Assembly: GCA_964019335.1 (NCBI GenBank)
Contig: OZ025672.1
Coordinates: 62,001 to 126,000, forward strand
Source of the DNA: Diplonema japonicum
Taxonomy: Eukaryota > Euglenozoa > Diplonemea > Diplonemida > Diplonemidae
DNA length: 64,000 bases
Direction: 5' to 3'
The position numbers and the translations under genes are program-made. Below, one piece after another: positions 45,086 to 54,700 of this stretch. Within the stretch, counting starts at the first letter, position 1, and every line of letters begins with the position of its first letter. The notes under the pieces were generated by a model that worked only from the letters and a program-made list of their open reading frames with translations, was not told where the DNA came from and did not search any database.

Positions 45086-46348
45086 TTACTGCGAGCCCCA
45101 CTTCTCTACCCGCCACCCACCATTCTCCTTGAGCTCCTTGACCCTCCCCTCCGTGAGGACCTCTTCCAAGGCACTTACGGTGTTTTTCATCATCAACGCC
45201 GGACCGCAGATGTACACAGCCGCAGGGGCAAAGGACACGATGTCTTCTTTGTCCTGCAGAAGCTTCTTCCAGATATACCCTTGAGAAGACAGGCACGGGC
45301 TGAAGCGCGCTGCCTGTTGCAAGGTATGTTGGTGAGGGATATCTTCTGCCGTCCTGCAGCCATGGTACACCCAAGCAGACGAGGGCGGCATGCCTCGCAG
45401 AACTCGCATGATGGGCGAAACACCAACACCAGCAGATATCAAAAGGCAGCGGTCAGCTGAGGTAGGGCTTCGAAAGGGAGTTAGGGGGATGTTGGGGGTA
45501 GGGCCCCCGAGGAATACGGTGTCGCCTTTCATGAGCTTCTTCAATGCACCTGAAGAGAGGCCTTGTCTTGAGGTGTTTACAAGGACCTCTCCCACGCTGC
45601 CGACTGCCGCATTGGAGAAGAACCTCGCTTTGAGCTGAGGGAGCGCTGATAAGAGCCTGCCCACAGGCGGGCATGCAGAGGGGTACTCTTCCAAGACATC
45701 CAAAAGGCTCACATGCTTTCCGGATGAACAGTATTTCTGACGGTACTCGCTGAGACCTGCTGAGGAGGCAAGGTGCTTAAGGGCAGTAGCCTCGTCGGGA
45801 GAAGCAAAAGCCGCAAGGATGTGCAGGACAGGCTGTCTGACAGAAGCACGCGAGGATAAGTCCGAAAAATACATTAAAATGGTCACCAATGACAAAGGTG
45901 TGTTTTGCGGTATCCAATAAGGATAGGTGGGTGCGTCTGCACCGTCGGAGAAGGTACTGGGCAGCACCTTGATAGTCCTGTCTGTGTAGTTCAGCCTCGT
46001 CATGAGGCGTGACACGACTTCGGGTGGGTTTGGGGTAAAGATGCTGATATGATCTTGCAGGGTGCTCTCCAACATGATGCTCTTCAAGCAACCAAACTGT
46101 GTTATTTCGCAGACCGATACACTTGCAAGTCCTAGGACTCCCAAGGCGCACTCTCCCTCCTCTTCGACACCCACTACTTTCACACAATTCTGTGGCATCT
46201 CAAAAGGCCCAGCGGTTTTGGCGATTCCTCTCTCTTGTACTTCTTCCTTGAAGCCTTCCTCTTCCACCTGTTCATAGTACGTGTCCCAAACACACTTCAG
46301 GCACCCGCTCCCGCAGCAGTCCGCCTCCTTGGGGGGCTCTTTGACCAT
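45086..46348 (-). CDS. OXLD-domain NAD(P)H/FAD oxidoreductase (diflavin-reductase-like without FMN domain)
   Basis: 420 aa. Residues 5-30 (PPKEADCCGSGCLKCVWDTYYEQ) are the oxidoreductase-like (OXLD1/PF09791) Cys motif. The rest follows the FAD/NAD(P) half of the cytochrome P450 reductase family: the connecting/FAD region (PLSLVTILMYFSDLSSRASVRQPVLHILAAFAS), then a ferredoxin-reductase NAD(P) domain with SADRCLLISAGVGVSPIMRVLRG and the terminal VYICGPALMMKNTVSALEEVL. No flavodoxin domain precedes it. It likely passes electrons from NAD(P)H through FAD to an unknown partner; the Cys motif may bind metal. The stop is 33 nt before the next gene's ATG. Confidence 0.82.
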   Translation of the reverse strand: MVKEPPKEADCCGSGCLKCVWDTYYEQVEEEGFKEEVQERGIAKTAGPFEMPQNCVKVVGVEEEGECALGVLGLASVSVCEITQFGCLKSIMLESTLQDHISIFTPNPPEVVSRLMTRLNYTDRTIKVLPSTFSDGADAPTYPYWIPQNTPLSLVTILMYFSDLSSRASVRQPVLHILAAFASPDEATALKHLASSAGLSEYRQKYCSSGKHVSLLDVLEEYPSACPPVGRLLSALPQLKARFFSNAAVGSVGEVLVNTSRQGLSSGALKKLMKGDTVFLGGPTPNIPLTPFRSPTSADRCLLISAGVGVSPIMRVLRGMPPSSAWVYHGCRTAEDIPHQHTLQQAARFSPCLSSQGYIWKKLLQDKEDIVSFAPAAVYICGPALMMKNTVSALEEVLTEGRVKELKENGGWRVEKWGSQ

Positions 46349-46764
46349 TGACGCAATGAAGAATCACGAAAATCCACAAAAAAAAAAAAGCTGAGTGAGG
46401 CAAAAAAAAAAAAAAAAAAACTCAATGAAAATAAACAATCCCACTTCAATGAAAAAAAGAAAAATGGGGAAAAAAAAAACACACACAATTTGTAACGAAA
46501 AGGCAGCGTTACAGCCCTATGCGGTGTCATTGCGACACTTCACCCACCAATACCTAAAACGAAAAAGGAAAAAAGGGAAAAAAGCTCCTCAATTCATTGT
46601 TCATGGGTACTAGACCATTCTTGCCTCATCAAGAAAGCTTTCCGCAATGCTCAGATCCTGTTCGAGATAGGTTCTCCACGATCTTTCGTTTTATTATTAT
46701 TTTTGTTCCATTCTTGCATGCAAGGGGAGGGTAGGCTTATTTACATTTCTACTGAGAATGCTCT
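46349..46764. other. Intergenic, A/T-tract-rich
   Basis: 416 bp between the reductase and the ankyrin gene, with A-tracts (plus strand) near 46379-46390 and 46404-46421. On the coding strand these are T-tracts upstream of the reductase ATG, with an AG (CACTCAG) between them. No coding signal seen. Confidence 0.5.
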
Positions 46765-47412
46765 CTATCTGACACCGACGATAGACTGTTGTGAGTTATG
46801 CTGTGAAAGAAGAGCAAGAATAGAACGGAAGGTGAGTTGTTGGTCCTTCGTCTTTGAGTGGAGAGCGGAGGTGTGGCAGAGGTGGAAGGGGTCGTTGAGG
46901 GTGGTTGAAGCGCCGTGAGAGACAAGGAGGCGAGTGAGGTCTAAGTTCGCCGCAATTATTGTGGAGCAAAGAGGAGTCGTGCCAGTCGAATCAATGTCGT
47001 TTATGATAGAAGACCTTGTGAACTGGAGGAGGTACCGCACGATCTCTATCTCACTACGCCTGCACGCGAGGCATAAAACGCTCCCAGCCTTTAACCTTCC
47101 TTTTGCCTTAACATCAGCCCCTGCTTCACACAGCAGCTTCACCACATCCAAGTACCCTCCCCACACAGCCCTGTGCAGCGCTGTGAAGCCTTCTACGTCG
47201 CCTACGTCAGGTTGTGCACCCTTTGCCAAGAGCAGACCGACCACCCCCGCATTCCCCCTCCCGGCAGCCAAATTCAACAGCGAACACCCATAGTCAGGGT
47301 CACAGTGATTCACATTTGACGCGGATAATAACCTCCCTACCTCTTCTACGTCGCCGTCCTCCGCAGCCCACTGCAACAGCTGCACCCTCGATGCCGGTAC
47401 CCCTTCTAACAT
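46765..47412 (-). CDS. Ankyrin-repeat protein
   Basis: 215 aa, with about five ankyrin repeats over residues 8-180: LLQWAAEDGDVEEVGRLL, LLNLAAGRGNAGVVGLLLAKGA, GFTALHRAVWGGYLDVVKLLCEAGAD, VLCLACRRSEIEIVRYLLQF and TPLCSTIIAANLDLTRLLVSHGA. No other domain. An acceptor GTCCCGTTAG abuts the ATG directly, leaving almost no leader, which would suit a trans-spliced leader. Unlike the ankyrin protein at 4299 it has no ubiquitin-like domain. Confidence 0.82.
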   Translation of the reverse strand: MLEGVPASRVQLLQWAAEDGDVEEVGRLLSASNVNHCDPDYGCSLLNLAAGRGNAGVVGLLLAKGAQPDVGDVEGFTALHRAVWGGYLDVVKLLCEAGADVKAKGRLKAGSVLCLACRRSEIEIVRYLLQFTRSSIINDIDSTGTTPLCSTIIAANLDLTRLLVSHGASTTLNDPFHLCHTSALHSKTKDQQLTFRSILALLSQHNSQQSIVGVR

Positions 47413-47518
47413 CTAACGGGACACCAGCCTGAAAGGTTAAGTAAGTTGTGCGCGGAAAGAAAAAAAAAAGGGGGGTGGGGGGCTTACTGTTAAATATATT
47501 CTTTTTTAAAACTCGAAC

Positions 47519-50500
47519 TTAAACACACAGCAAGCCGCTCATCTTCTCCTCGTAGCAGGGCTGCATCATGAACACTGTAAAGTGCTCGAACCGAACTAAG
47601 TTGGCCATCCAAGGGCAGTTGATAGCCAGAACGGACACTGTGAAGAGCGCATCGATGAAACTGTCGTATGACAAGTGCTGCAGGACTGATGTGGGGCAAG
47701 GGGACGTCGGGACGCACGTGTCGCACATCTGGGGGAAGTCATACGACGCAGGGACTGACCGTGTGAGCTCGACCAAGTGGATTAAGGAAGTGAGAGTCCT
47801 GGGGTGGGAGAAGGTGTGGAGGGAAGAATGCTTGTTCCCAATGGTTTGCAAGATCCCCTCAAACGTCTTGAAAGACATGACACGATCGGCAAGAAGGTTC
47901 GTCGGCGTGGGGCACGTCGAATGAGCGATAAAAAACTGGCTGAGATAGGGCCCGATTTTCATGAGCACGTCCCGACCGTTAGGTGTGTACAGCTCCGACA
48001 GGTATTGCTGGTGCATGTTAGGGAGGCCGGTCAAGAATGTCTCGAGATCCATCGCCAACAGACTTGACGTCTTAAACAGCAGCATCGTGAACCCACTCAG
48101 ATCCATTGCACCATTATCATTTACTACAGCGTCGTAGCAACTCCCCACTTGCTCGTCCTGAATCTTCGGCAACGTGGCTCCTTCCCATGCATGCCGCAGA
48201 TACTTCACAAATGCACAAACCCCAGTCTTCGGCAGCTCCGCATCTATGCGCATACCGCATAAAACCAAAAACAACCACTTTATCTTGCTGCTGCTCTCCG
48301 CCGTCACTTCCCTCGCTTGTTCTGGCAGCATCCTCAGCATGAATCTCATAACACTCTTCGCTTCGTACAGAACAGGTACCTTTTCTTCTATCTTTTTCTT
48401 TTTTTTCCTGATTCTCGCGTTCGGTACTGCCGCTAAGGCTTCCTCCTCTTTCGTTTTTCGCATCCAGCAGGATAGGAATAAGGTTGTCACAAATACCATC
48501 TTCACGTCAGGTGAGTTACAAGCCAGCAAACCGGGGGTAAAAGGGAAACTGTTCCCAGGGCAGATCTGCTTCAAGCACTGCAAGAGATACACGGCGTGCT
48601 CGTATTCATTGTTGGGTGTATTGGCTGGTAGGTTCAAAGCTCCGTCTGTCAGGTAGGGTGCCGACACGAATTGCGAGAGCTGCACCAGCTTCCACAGTCC
48701 TGGCTCAAACCCTGTTGCAAAGGTGGCACACTTGTACTTCCCATCGATCTCAATCCAAGACGACGCGCCGTGCCACCACACGAGCTGCATGGCTGAGGTT
48801 GCCTCGGTAGCGATGATGCTTTTCGCCTTGAGGCGTGGGCTTTTTGACACAAATGTCGCTCGCCTTTTGGTACCCCCTTTCTGTGCGGTAAGGAGTGTCT
48901 CTGTGATTACGTCTGTCACGCGCGGCACCTTCTCCTTCACCGTGCGTCTGAAGTATCCACCGCCTTGTGCAGCTTGGAGCTGCCCAGACGCCCAGATAAG
49001 CACCAGGTGTGCATCGGAAGGGGTTGACGATTTACACACTGCGTGGTTGTTGACCTCTTTCTTGGAAATGAGGCACCGTATGTTAATGGGGGGCACAATT
49101 GTCTTCTTTGGGTACCAGGGTCGTGACGAGGACGCAGCGGCGCGTGCAGCCAGCTCATCGGGATCCATTGCTGTATGCAGCAAGTCATACAAGAGAAGCT
49201 TTGAGAGGATAACAACCTGCAGTGGTTGGCTGTTCTCAGTGAAGCTTGTCTTGTCTGCGTCTTCGAGAATCTCGATGAGCAGCAGCGCTTTCCACACAAG
49301 CTCCGTTTTGTCTGGTGTAGCTTCGCTCGTCGAACAAACAAAATTCAAAGCGTCCTGCGCAACGCAAGAAAGTAGCAGCATCCACACATCCACCGTGATA
49401 TCTGCCAAGGTGGGCACAAGATACTCTTCGGGCACGCCTGCATTCTTGCCACGAGAGTGTGCCGCCTTCGACTGCATTGCATTGTAGTGGCTCCGCAGGC
49501 TCGGAGGGATCATGTGCTGCATCATATCGCTCTGCAGCGCTTTTGTTAAAACGTGGTTCATCCACAATCGCAACACCTCAGCGTTCGTCCATTCTTCCTT
49601 CACGATTGGGACGCCTCTCTGCACCCAAACCGTATAGTAGTCAGGATCCCCCTCTACACCACATGACTGCTGCCCTGTCTCCCCTACACCTACTGCAGAT
49701 GTCGTCAGATCCGGCCGCTTAAAACTGATGATGCCGCTGCTCATAACAGTACCCTCCATGTCTGCTAGAGGCGACGACAGGTCGAACAGCAGCTTATTTG
49801 CTGTTCTGTTGTTGTAAGCCTTCTCGAGTTCGTTGTGATCGTACTGCAGTAAGTCACTAGACACCTTGAGCTCCTTGATAACGTGCTCTGACGCAAGATG
49901 GAGCGTACGAAGGTCTTCGTAATCCTGTTTTATACCCGCCAAGGCGTTGTGTGCCCTGCGCGACTCGACAGAAGATATCGCATGCCGCTTTTCAAAGACA
50001 TAACACCGCCAGCAGCTTATAGTTCGCTGTTTGATACAGCGTGTTTGGATATTGAAGTGGTTGCGAAGGGACACTGCGCGCCCTGCGGCGATATGTGATG
50101 CGTAACGTCGCCACTGCCGTAGTATGATCCTCATAAAGAGCTCCCATTTTGCGTTGAGAAAAGAACGCTTTTGCTTACTTGCTCGTTCTGCCTGGGCCTT
50201 CTTAAGGTCGCGGATACACGCCTCTCCTAACACCTCATCTCGGCTATGGCCTTGCAGGCATGCATCTTGCCATGTTGTGGAGCTTTTGTACTCTGTTTGT
50301 CTTGCAGCTACCCACCTGCAGATCTTCGTTGTGTCTGTGAGGTGTTCTTCGGGGAATGGAGCACTGTGCCTTGGTGGGTCGGCCTTGACAGCCTTGATGA
50401 GAACAGCCTTGATGGATGCAAGGAGCTGGCACCAGACTGGGGAAAAAACCTTAGCAACAAGTCCTGATGTGATGAGGAAGTCGAACGCAGCACAGGCCGT

Positions 50501-50881
50501 CTCGATGGGTGCATCCATATAATCGACGAGTTCAAGCAGCTTGAGGAGGATGCCCTCGGTGGTGTTGGTGCTGAGCAGAGGTGTCGGGTGCTCTCGTGAC
50601 ATATTCATCGAGAACGGTTCCCTGTCGCAGTGCTTCATGATGTAACTGATTGACACTTCCGACTGTCGCCTTCTCTGCGGTGCTGACAGCGGCCTCTTTG
50701 CTTCCTGCCATATCCCTCCTGCTGATAACTTCTTCCCAGCACCGTACCGTGCCCATCCCTTCCCCACATCGTTCACGATATCCTTCATCGACACCCTAAC
50801 AGCATCTACCCTGCATGAGTCAGGCACCTCTCCGGTCACGCTGAGGCCTCCGCTATATGTGTACTTATCCATAGTGCTCAT
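47519..50881 (-). CDS. Large helical protein with SFI1-like W/R motifs
   Basis: 1,120 aa from ATG 50881; the frame is open for 11 codons upstream but acceptor TTGCACACTCAG lies 7 nt before this ATG. N-terminal 200 residues are helical. Around 230-300 are Trp/Arg-rich repeats (FMRIILRQWRRYASHIAAGRAV, IKQRTISCWRCYVFEKRH) like the centrin-binding repeats of SFI1, then a coiled coil (ELKVSSDLLQYDHNELEKAY). The long C-terminal part is globular and helical with a KKKKKIEEK patch. Possibly a centrosomal, basal-body or flagellar protein; the family is not recognised. The smaller protein at 56822 has similar repeats. Confidence 0.65.
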   Translation of the reverse strand: MSTMDKYTYSGGLSVTGEVPDSCRVDAVRVSMKDIVNDVGKGWARYGAGKKLSAGGIWQEAKRPLSAPQRRRQSEVSISYIMKHCDREPFSMNMSREHPTPLLSTNTTEGILLKLLELVDYMDAPIETACAAFDFLITSGLVAKVFSPVWCQLLASIKAVLIKAVKADPPRHSAPFPEEHLTDTTKICRWVAARQTEYKSSTTWQDACLQGHSRDEVLGEACIRDLKKAQAERASKQKRSFLNAKWELFMRIILRQWRRYASHIAAGRAVSLRNHFNIQTRCIKQRTISCWRCYVFEKRHAISSVESRRAHNALAGIKQDYEDLRTLHLASEHVIKELKVSSDLLQYDHNELEKAYNNRTANKLLFDLSSPLADMEGTVMSSGIISFKRPDLTTSAVGVGETGQQSCGVEGDPDYYTVWVQRGVPIVKEEWTNAEVLRLWMNHVLTKALQSDMMQHMIPPSLRSHYNAMQSKAAHSRGKNAGVPEEYLVPTLADITVDVWMLLLSCVAQDALNFVCSTSEATPDKTELVWKALLLIEILEDADKTSFTENSQPLQVVILSKLLLYDLLHTAMDPDELAARAAASSSRPWYPKKTIVPPINIRCLISKKEVNNHAVCKSSTPSDAHLVLIWASGQLQAAQGGGYFRRTVKEKVPRVTDVITETLLTAQKGGTKRRATFVSKSPRLKAKSIIATEATSAMQLVWWHGASSWIEIDGKYKCATFATGFEPGLWKLVQLSQFVSAPYLTDGALNLPANTPNNEYEHAVYLLQCLKQICPGNSFPFTPGLLACNSPDVKMVFVTTLFLSCWMRKTKEEEALAAVPNARIRKKKKKIEEKVPVLYEAKSVMRFMLRMLPEQAREVTAESSSKIKWLFLVLCGMRIDAELPKTGVCAFVKYLRHAWEGATLPKIQDEQVGSCYDAVVNDNGAMDLSGFTMLLFKTSSLLAMDLETFLTGLPNMHQQYLSELYTPNGRDVLMKIGPYLSQFFIAHSTCPTPTNLLADRVMSFKTFEGILQTIGNKHSSLHTFSHPRTLTSLIHLVELTRSVPASYDFPQMCDTCVPTSPCPTSVLQHLSYDSFIDALFTVSVLAINCPWMANLVRFEHFTVFMMQPCYEEKMSGLLCV

Positions 50882-50948
50882 GGCAAGGCTGAGTGTGCAA
50901 TGGATTGATGGCACAAAGCAACAAAAAACATTTTATTTGTTAAAAGAC

Positions 50949-51542
50949 TCAAGGCCTCAAGGCATGCCGCTGCTGGAGGAACCTTGTCGCGTCGTACACC
51001 ATCTCGCCGTTGTTAAGGCTCTTCGCCTTCTTGTACAAGGAAGCAAGAGAGGGAGCAGGAGGAGGGTCGGGCACGGGGTTGTTATGTTTCTCGTGCATGG
51101 CACGAAGGCGCTCCCATGACTCTGGCTCTGGAGGCGGAGAGTGTGTTGGGGTGGAGGGGAAGAAATCATCCCATTTTGATTTGATCCTCGTGAACTTGTT
51201 AGTGATATCACTAAGTGCCACATCGCATTCGTCAGCATACTCTTTGCTTTCCCGCAGAGCCTTGCGAAGCTTCTCCATTTCCCCACTCACCTCTTCACTC
51301 ACCTTCATTTCTCGCTGCTCCTCTCTTTGCTCTTTTAGGTTCCCCATCAGTTCCTCATACTCTGCACTCACCATCTCTACCACCTTTACGGCTTCACTTC
51401 TCACTTCCATCAGCTGGCGGAGCTTCAACTCCTTCAAGTAATACTCCTTTTTCAATTCCTCGATCTCGCTAAACGCATTCAGGTAGTTACAGACACACAA
51501 AACCACAATGGCCCCTGTCCACACCACAGGGAGGGTCTGCAT
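50949..51542 (-). CDS. Membrane-anchored coiled-coil protein
   Basis: 197 aa. The N-terminus MQTLPVVWTGAIVVLCVCNYL is a signal anchor. Residues 25-115 form a strong coiled coil rich in Glu/Lys (EELKKEYYLKELKLRQLMEV, KEQREEQREMKVSEEV). A Pro-rich segment (PTHSPPPEPE, PDPPPAP) and a short helical tail follow. Likely a small type II membrane tether. Upstream is a C13 tract on the coding strand (G-tract 51590-51602), then acceptor ACAAATTCTCAG 14 nt before the ATG. Confidence 0.65.
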   Translation of the reverse strand: MQTLPVVWTGAIVVLCVCNYLNAFSEIEELKKEYYLKELKLRQLMEVRSEAVKVVEMVSAEYEELMGNLKEQREEQREMKVSEEVSGEMEKLRKALRESKEYADECDVALSDITNKFTRIKSKWDDFFPSTPTHSPPPEPESWERLRAMHEKHNNPVPDPPPAPSLASLYKKAKSLNNGEMVYDATRFLQQRHALRP

Positions 51543-51707
51543 CTTTTGCTATATAGCTGAGAATTTGTGCAAATATGAAAAGAAACCTTGGGGGGGGGGG
51601 GGCAAAACGAAAAACTACTACAATTTCACAACAAGGTTTGGTTCTATAGAACTTGTAACAGACCACTGGTTACTGGGGAAGGGAGGGGTATAAAAAAGGT
51701 TTAAAAA

Positions 51708-54700
51708 CTACAACTGTACAGGGGTGTGTGGGGCTGCCTTCATTGGGCTTTTATTAGGCGAAGCAGCGAGGGGGGAATGCTCGAACATGCGGAGGAGCTG
51801 ACGCGGCGAAACTGCCTGCGGCTCCTGCGCTGGGTAGACGATGGTGGCCATTCCTAAGTGGTGGCGTTCTATCTCGCTAAGGTATGTGTTCAGAATATGC
51901 AAAGACTGCTGTGAGGCACGTGTGGTAAGCTTCTTGGTACCGCTTTGTGTCTTGTCGTTCGATATGGCACCTATATGCTTGTGCAGCTTGTGTAACTCCC
52001 TCACCAAAGACCCTCGCTGCCCTAGAATCCATCCAAACTGCTCTAACCTTCCGGCCAGCGAGTCTTTATCTTTTGCCGCATTGTTGTTCTCCGCAACCAG
52101 CTCCTTCATCTGTTCCATGAGGTAGTCCCTCTCTTCATAGAGCTTCTGGTTCTCCTCTTGAAATTCCGCCCTGTCATCTTCTACCGTCTTGAGCTGCTGG
52201 ATGCACATTTGAATCCTTGCTTCGAGTCTCTCATTTCTTTCCATCTCGTCCTTGAGGCCCTGTTCTGATGTGTGCAGCATATCCTTTATGTCAGCCAGCT
52301 GGCCTTCTACTTGCTGGTAATGCAAGTCTTTCGGTGCTGATGCGTCGAGCTTCAACACCTCGTTTTCCTCTTCAACAGTTCGGAGCTTCATTTGGGTATC
52401 GATAAGCTTCTGATAGAGACTGGCCTTGTCCTTCTCGAGCTCGTGGGTTGAGTCTTCCACAAGAGAGGTCCCACTCTCAAGTAGGTCTACCTTGCTCTTC
52501 ATCTCGTTCAATTGATGAAGCAGCCTGTGTTAGTGATGTTGACTTGATACACATGCTGCATACCTGCTTTTTTCTTCGTTGGACACTGCAAGGTTTTCGT
52601 TGGCCACGCTTAGCTGTTGGCCTACTTGCTGCGTCTCTTCCTGTGTGCAGGGTAAACGGACAACAATATTGCCACACCTTCATCTTCAAAACCCTTTCAA
52701 ACACCTCCTTTAGCTTCTCGTCCTTCACCTCGTTCTCCCTCCGCTGTTCGACAAGCTGATTTGACCTCAGGTTCTCTTCTTCGGCGAAGGCTTGAACACT
52801 GGCCCGCAGCCCCTCCAGCTGTAGGAGTTGAGTGAATACGCAGACATCATACCTCTTCTTGAAGTTTGGACCTCTCGCTTTCTTGTTTTGCGGTTTTGGT
52901 TTCCAGCTCTTTCTTCGTTACTTCTTTTGCGTGTTTCGCTTCCTGATATTTTGATTCCGTTGGTTTGCTTTGCGTACCTTGATGGCCTTGCTCGCCAGTT
53001 CTTCCATCTTTTCGGCTTTTTCGCTCATTTCCTGCGTTTCTATAAATCATTGTCGTGTTGGGGAAATACCTTAAGCTTCTTTTTCGCTTGCGTGCCAGAC
53101 TGGTCAACCTTCTCGCGAAGAGTAGCTACCTCATTTGTCAGCAATGCATTCTGATCCCTCAGACCGATGACGACAGGGTTGCGGGGCGACTGCTGACGTT
53201 GTAATTCAGCTTCCAAGTTGGTGAGTCTCTTGATGGAGTCGTCTGCCCGCTCGGTAGCGGAGTCCAGTAAAGCTTTCAATTTGTCACGTTCCGCGGTCAC
53301 CTCTTCGCACAGCGCTAGTGCAGCATCAAGCTCTGCCTCCCTAAAGGAGAGTGTGGATTGGATTGCATTAGCATTCTGTGTCTCTTTCTGCAGCGCAGAC
53401 TCCGCCGCTGTGGCAGCCTCTTCCAGTGCATGTTTCTCAGCTACAACAGCATTATTTCTTGTTGTGTCCTCATGTGCAGCAGCAAGTGTCTGCATGGCTT
53501 CTTCCAGTCTGCTCTCTGCGTCGCTCGCAATGGCATCCGACTGGAAAGCTCGTGTGAGAGCGTCACTTGCCTTACTCTCTGCCTCCTCCAGCGCATCGTG
53601 CGCTTGCTGAAAATTCTCTTCTGCTTTTTGTAGGGCCGTTGCGTTCTTTTTCAGTTTATTTTCTAGCATTTCGATGATCTCCTGCGACTCTTCTGCTTGT
53701 TTAATCATCTCCATGTTCTTAATCGTCATTTCCTGCAGTTCAGATGTAGCGACCGTGCTTGTTTCTCTCCTGGCAACACTGGCCTCTCTTCGTTGTATTA
53801 GCTCAGCCTCCACTTCGAACAGCCGCTGCACGACCTTTTCCCTCTCAGATTTGTTATCTGCTGCCTTCTGCTGTTCCGCTTTGAGCTGCGTCATCAGCGA
53901 TGTGAGCTCTTGTGCGGGTGTTGATGATCTGGATAGTGCGTCTTCTGCGATGGCATCTGCTTGCATAGCACGGATCTCAGCTTCTTTTAGCTTCTGCTGC
54001 AACTCTTGTGCACGCTGCTCTGCGTAGATGGTCCTGACTTCTGCCTCTCTTAACTTGGAGTGAAGCTCGTCCTCGTTGGTGGGTGTCGGTGAAGTAGTAG
54101 TGGCTCGTGTGGACTCCTCTGTCTGCACCGCCCTGGTGAGCAGAAGCTTCCCATCAGAAATCGCATTCCCCATAACCAGCTGTGGCATGGCAAGCTCACT
54201 GCCCAACTCCATCAGCACTGGCTCTTCAGCGTGAGCAGGCCTATCTTGGAGGGCGGTTATCTCTCGCTGCAAAATGATGATCTCCGCAGCTTGTGCCTTC
54301 TCCACATCATGAACCTTTTCCAGCTCTGCCTCCCTATCCTCGCGCAGGATGAGCTCCCTTTGCAGCTGTGTTTGCAATACGCTTTTGGAGTTCTCTACTT
54401 CGTTCACGAGCTCTTTCAACGCGAATAGCTCTACTTTTGTAGCGTCGGAAGGCTCTTTTGTAGGTGCTTTTGTAGGCTCGGCCTCTTTCTTCGTCTGCGT
54501 GTCCATAGCTATTAGCAGGTAATCGCGCTCTTCCTCTACTTGCTTCAGCTTCTTCCCGAGTGCAGCAAGATCCTCATCTTTGCTTGTCAAACTCTTAGAC
54601 AGTTTCGAACTTTCTGCAGATAGCCTTTTAACTGCCTCACGCAAAGTGTCCAACTCTTTGGTGTCTTTTTTGGGATTCTTCTTGCGGATCTCTTCATTCT

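Noticed and set aside
52477-53107. Short minus-strand coiled-coil frames
   Set aside because: They are intron-containing readings of the internal exons of the long coiled-coil gene.
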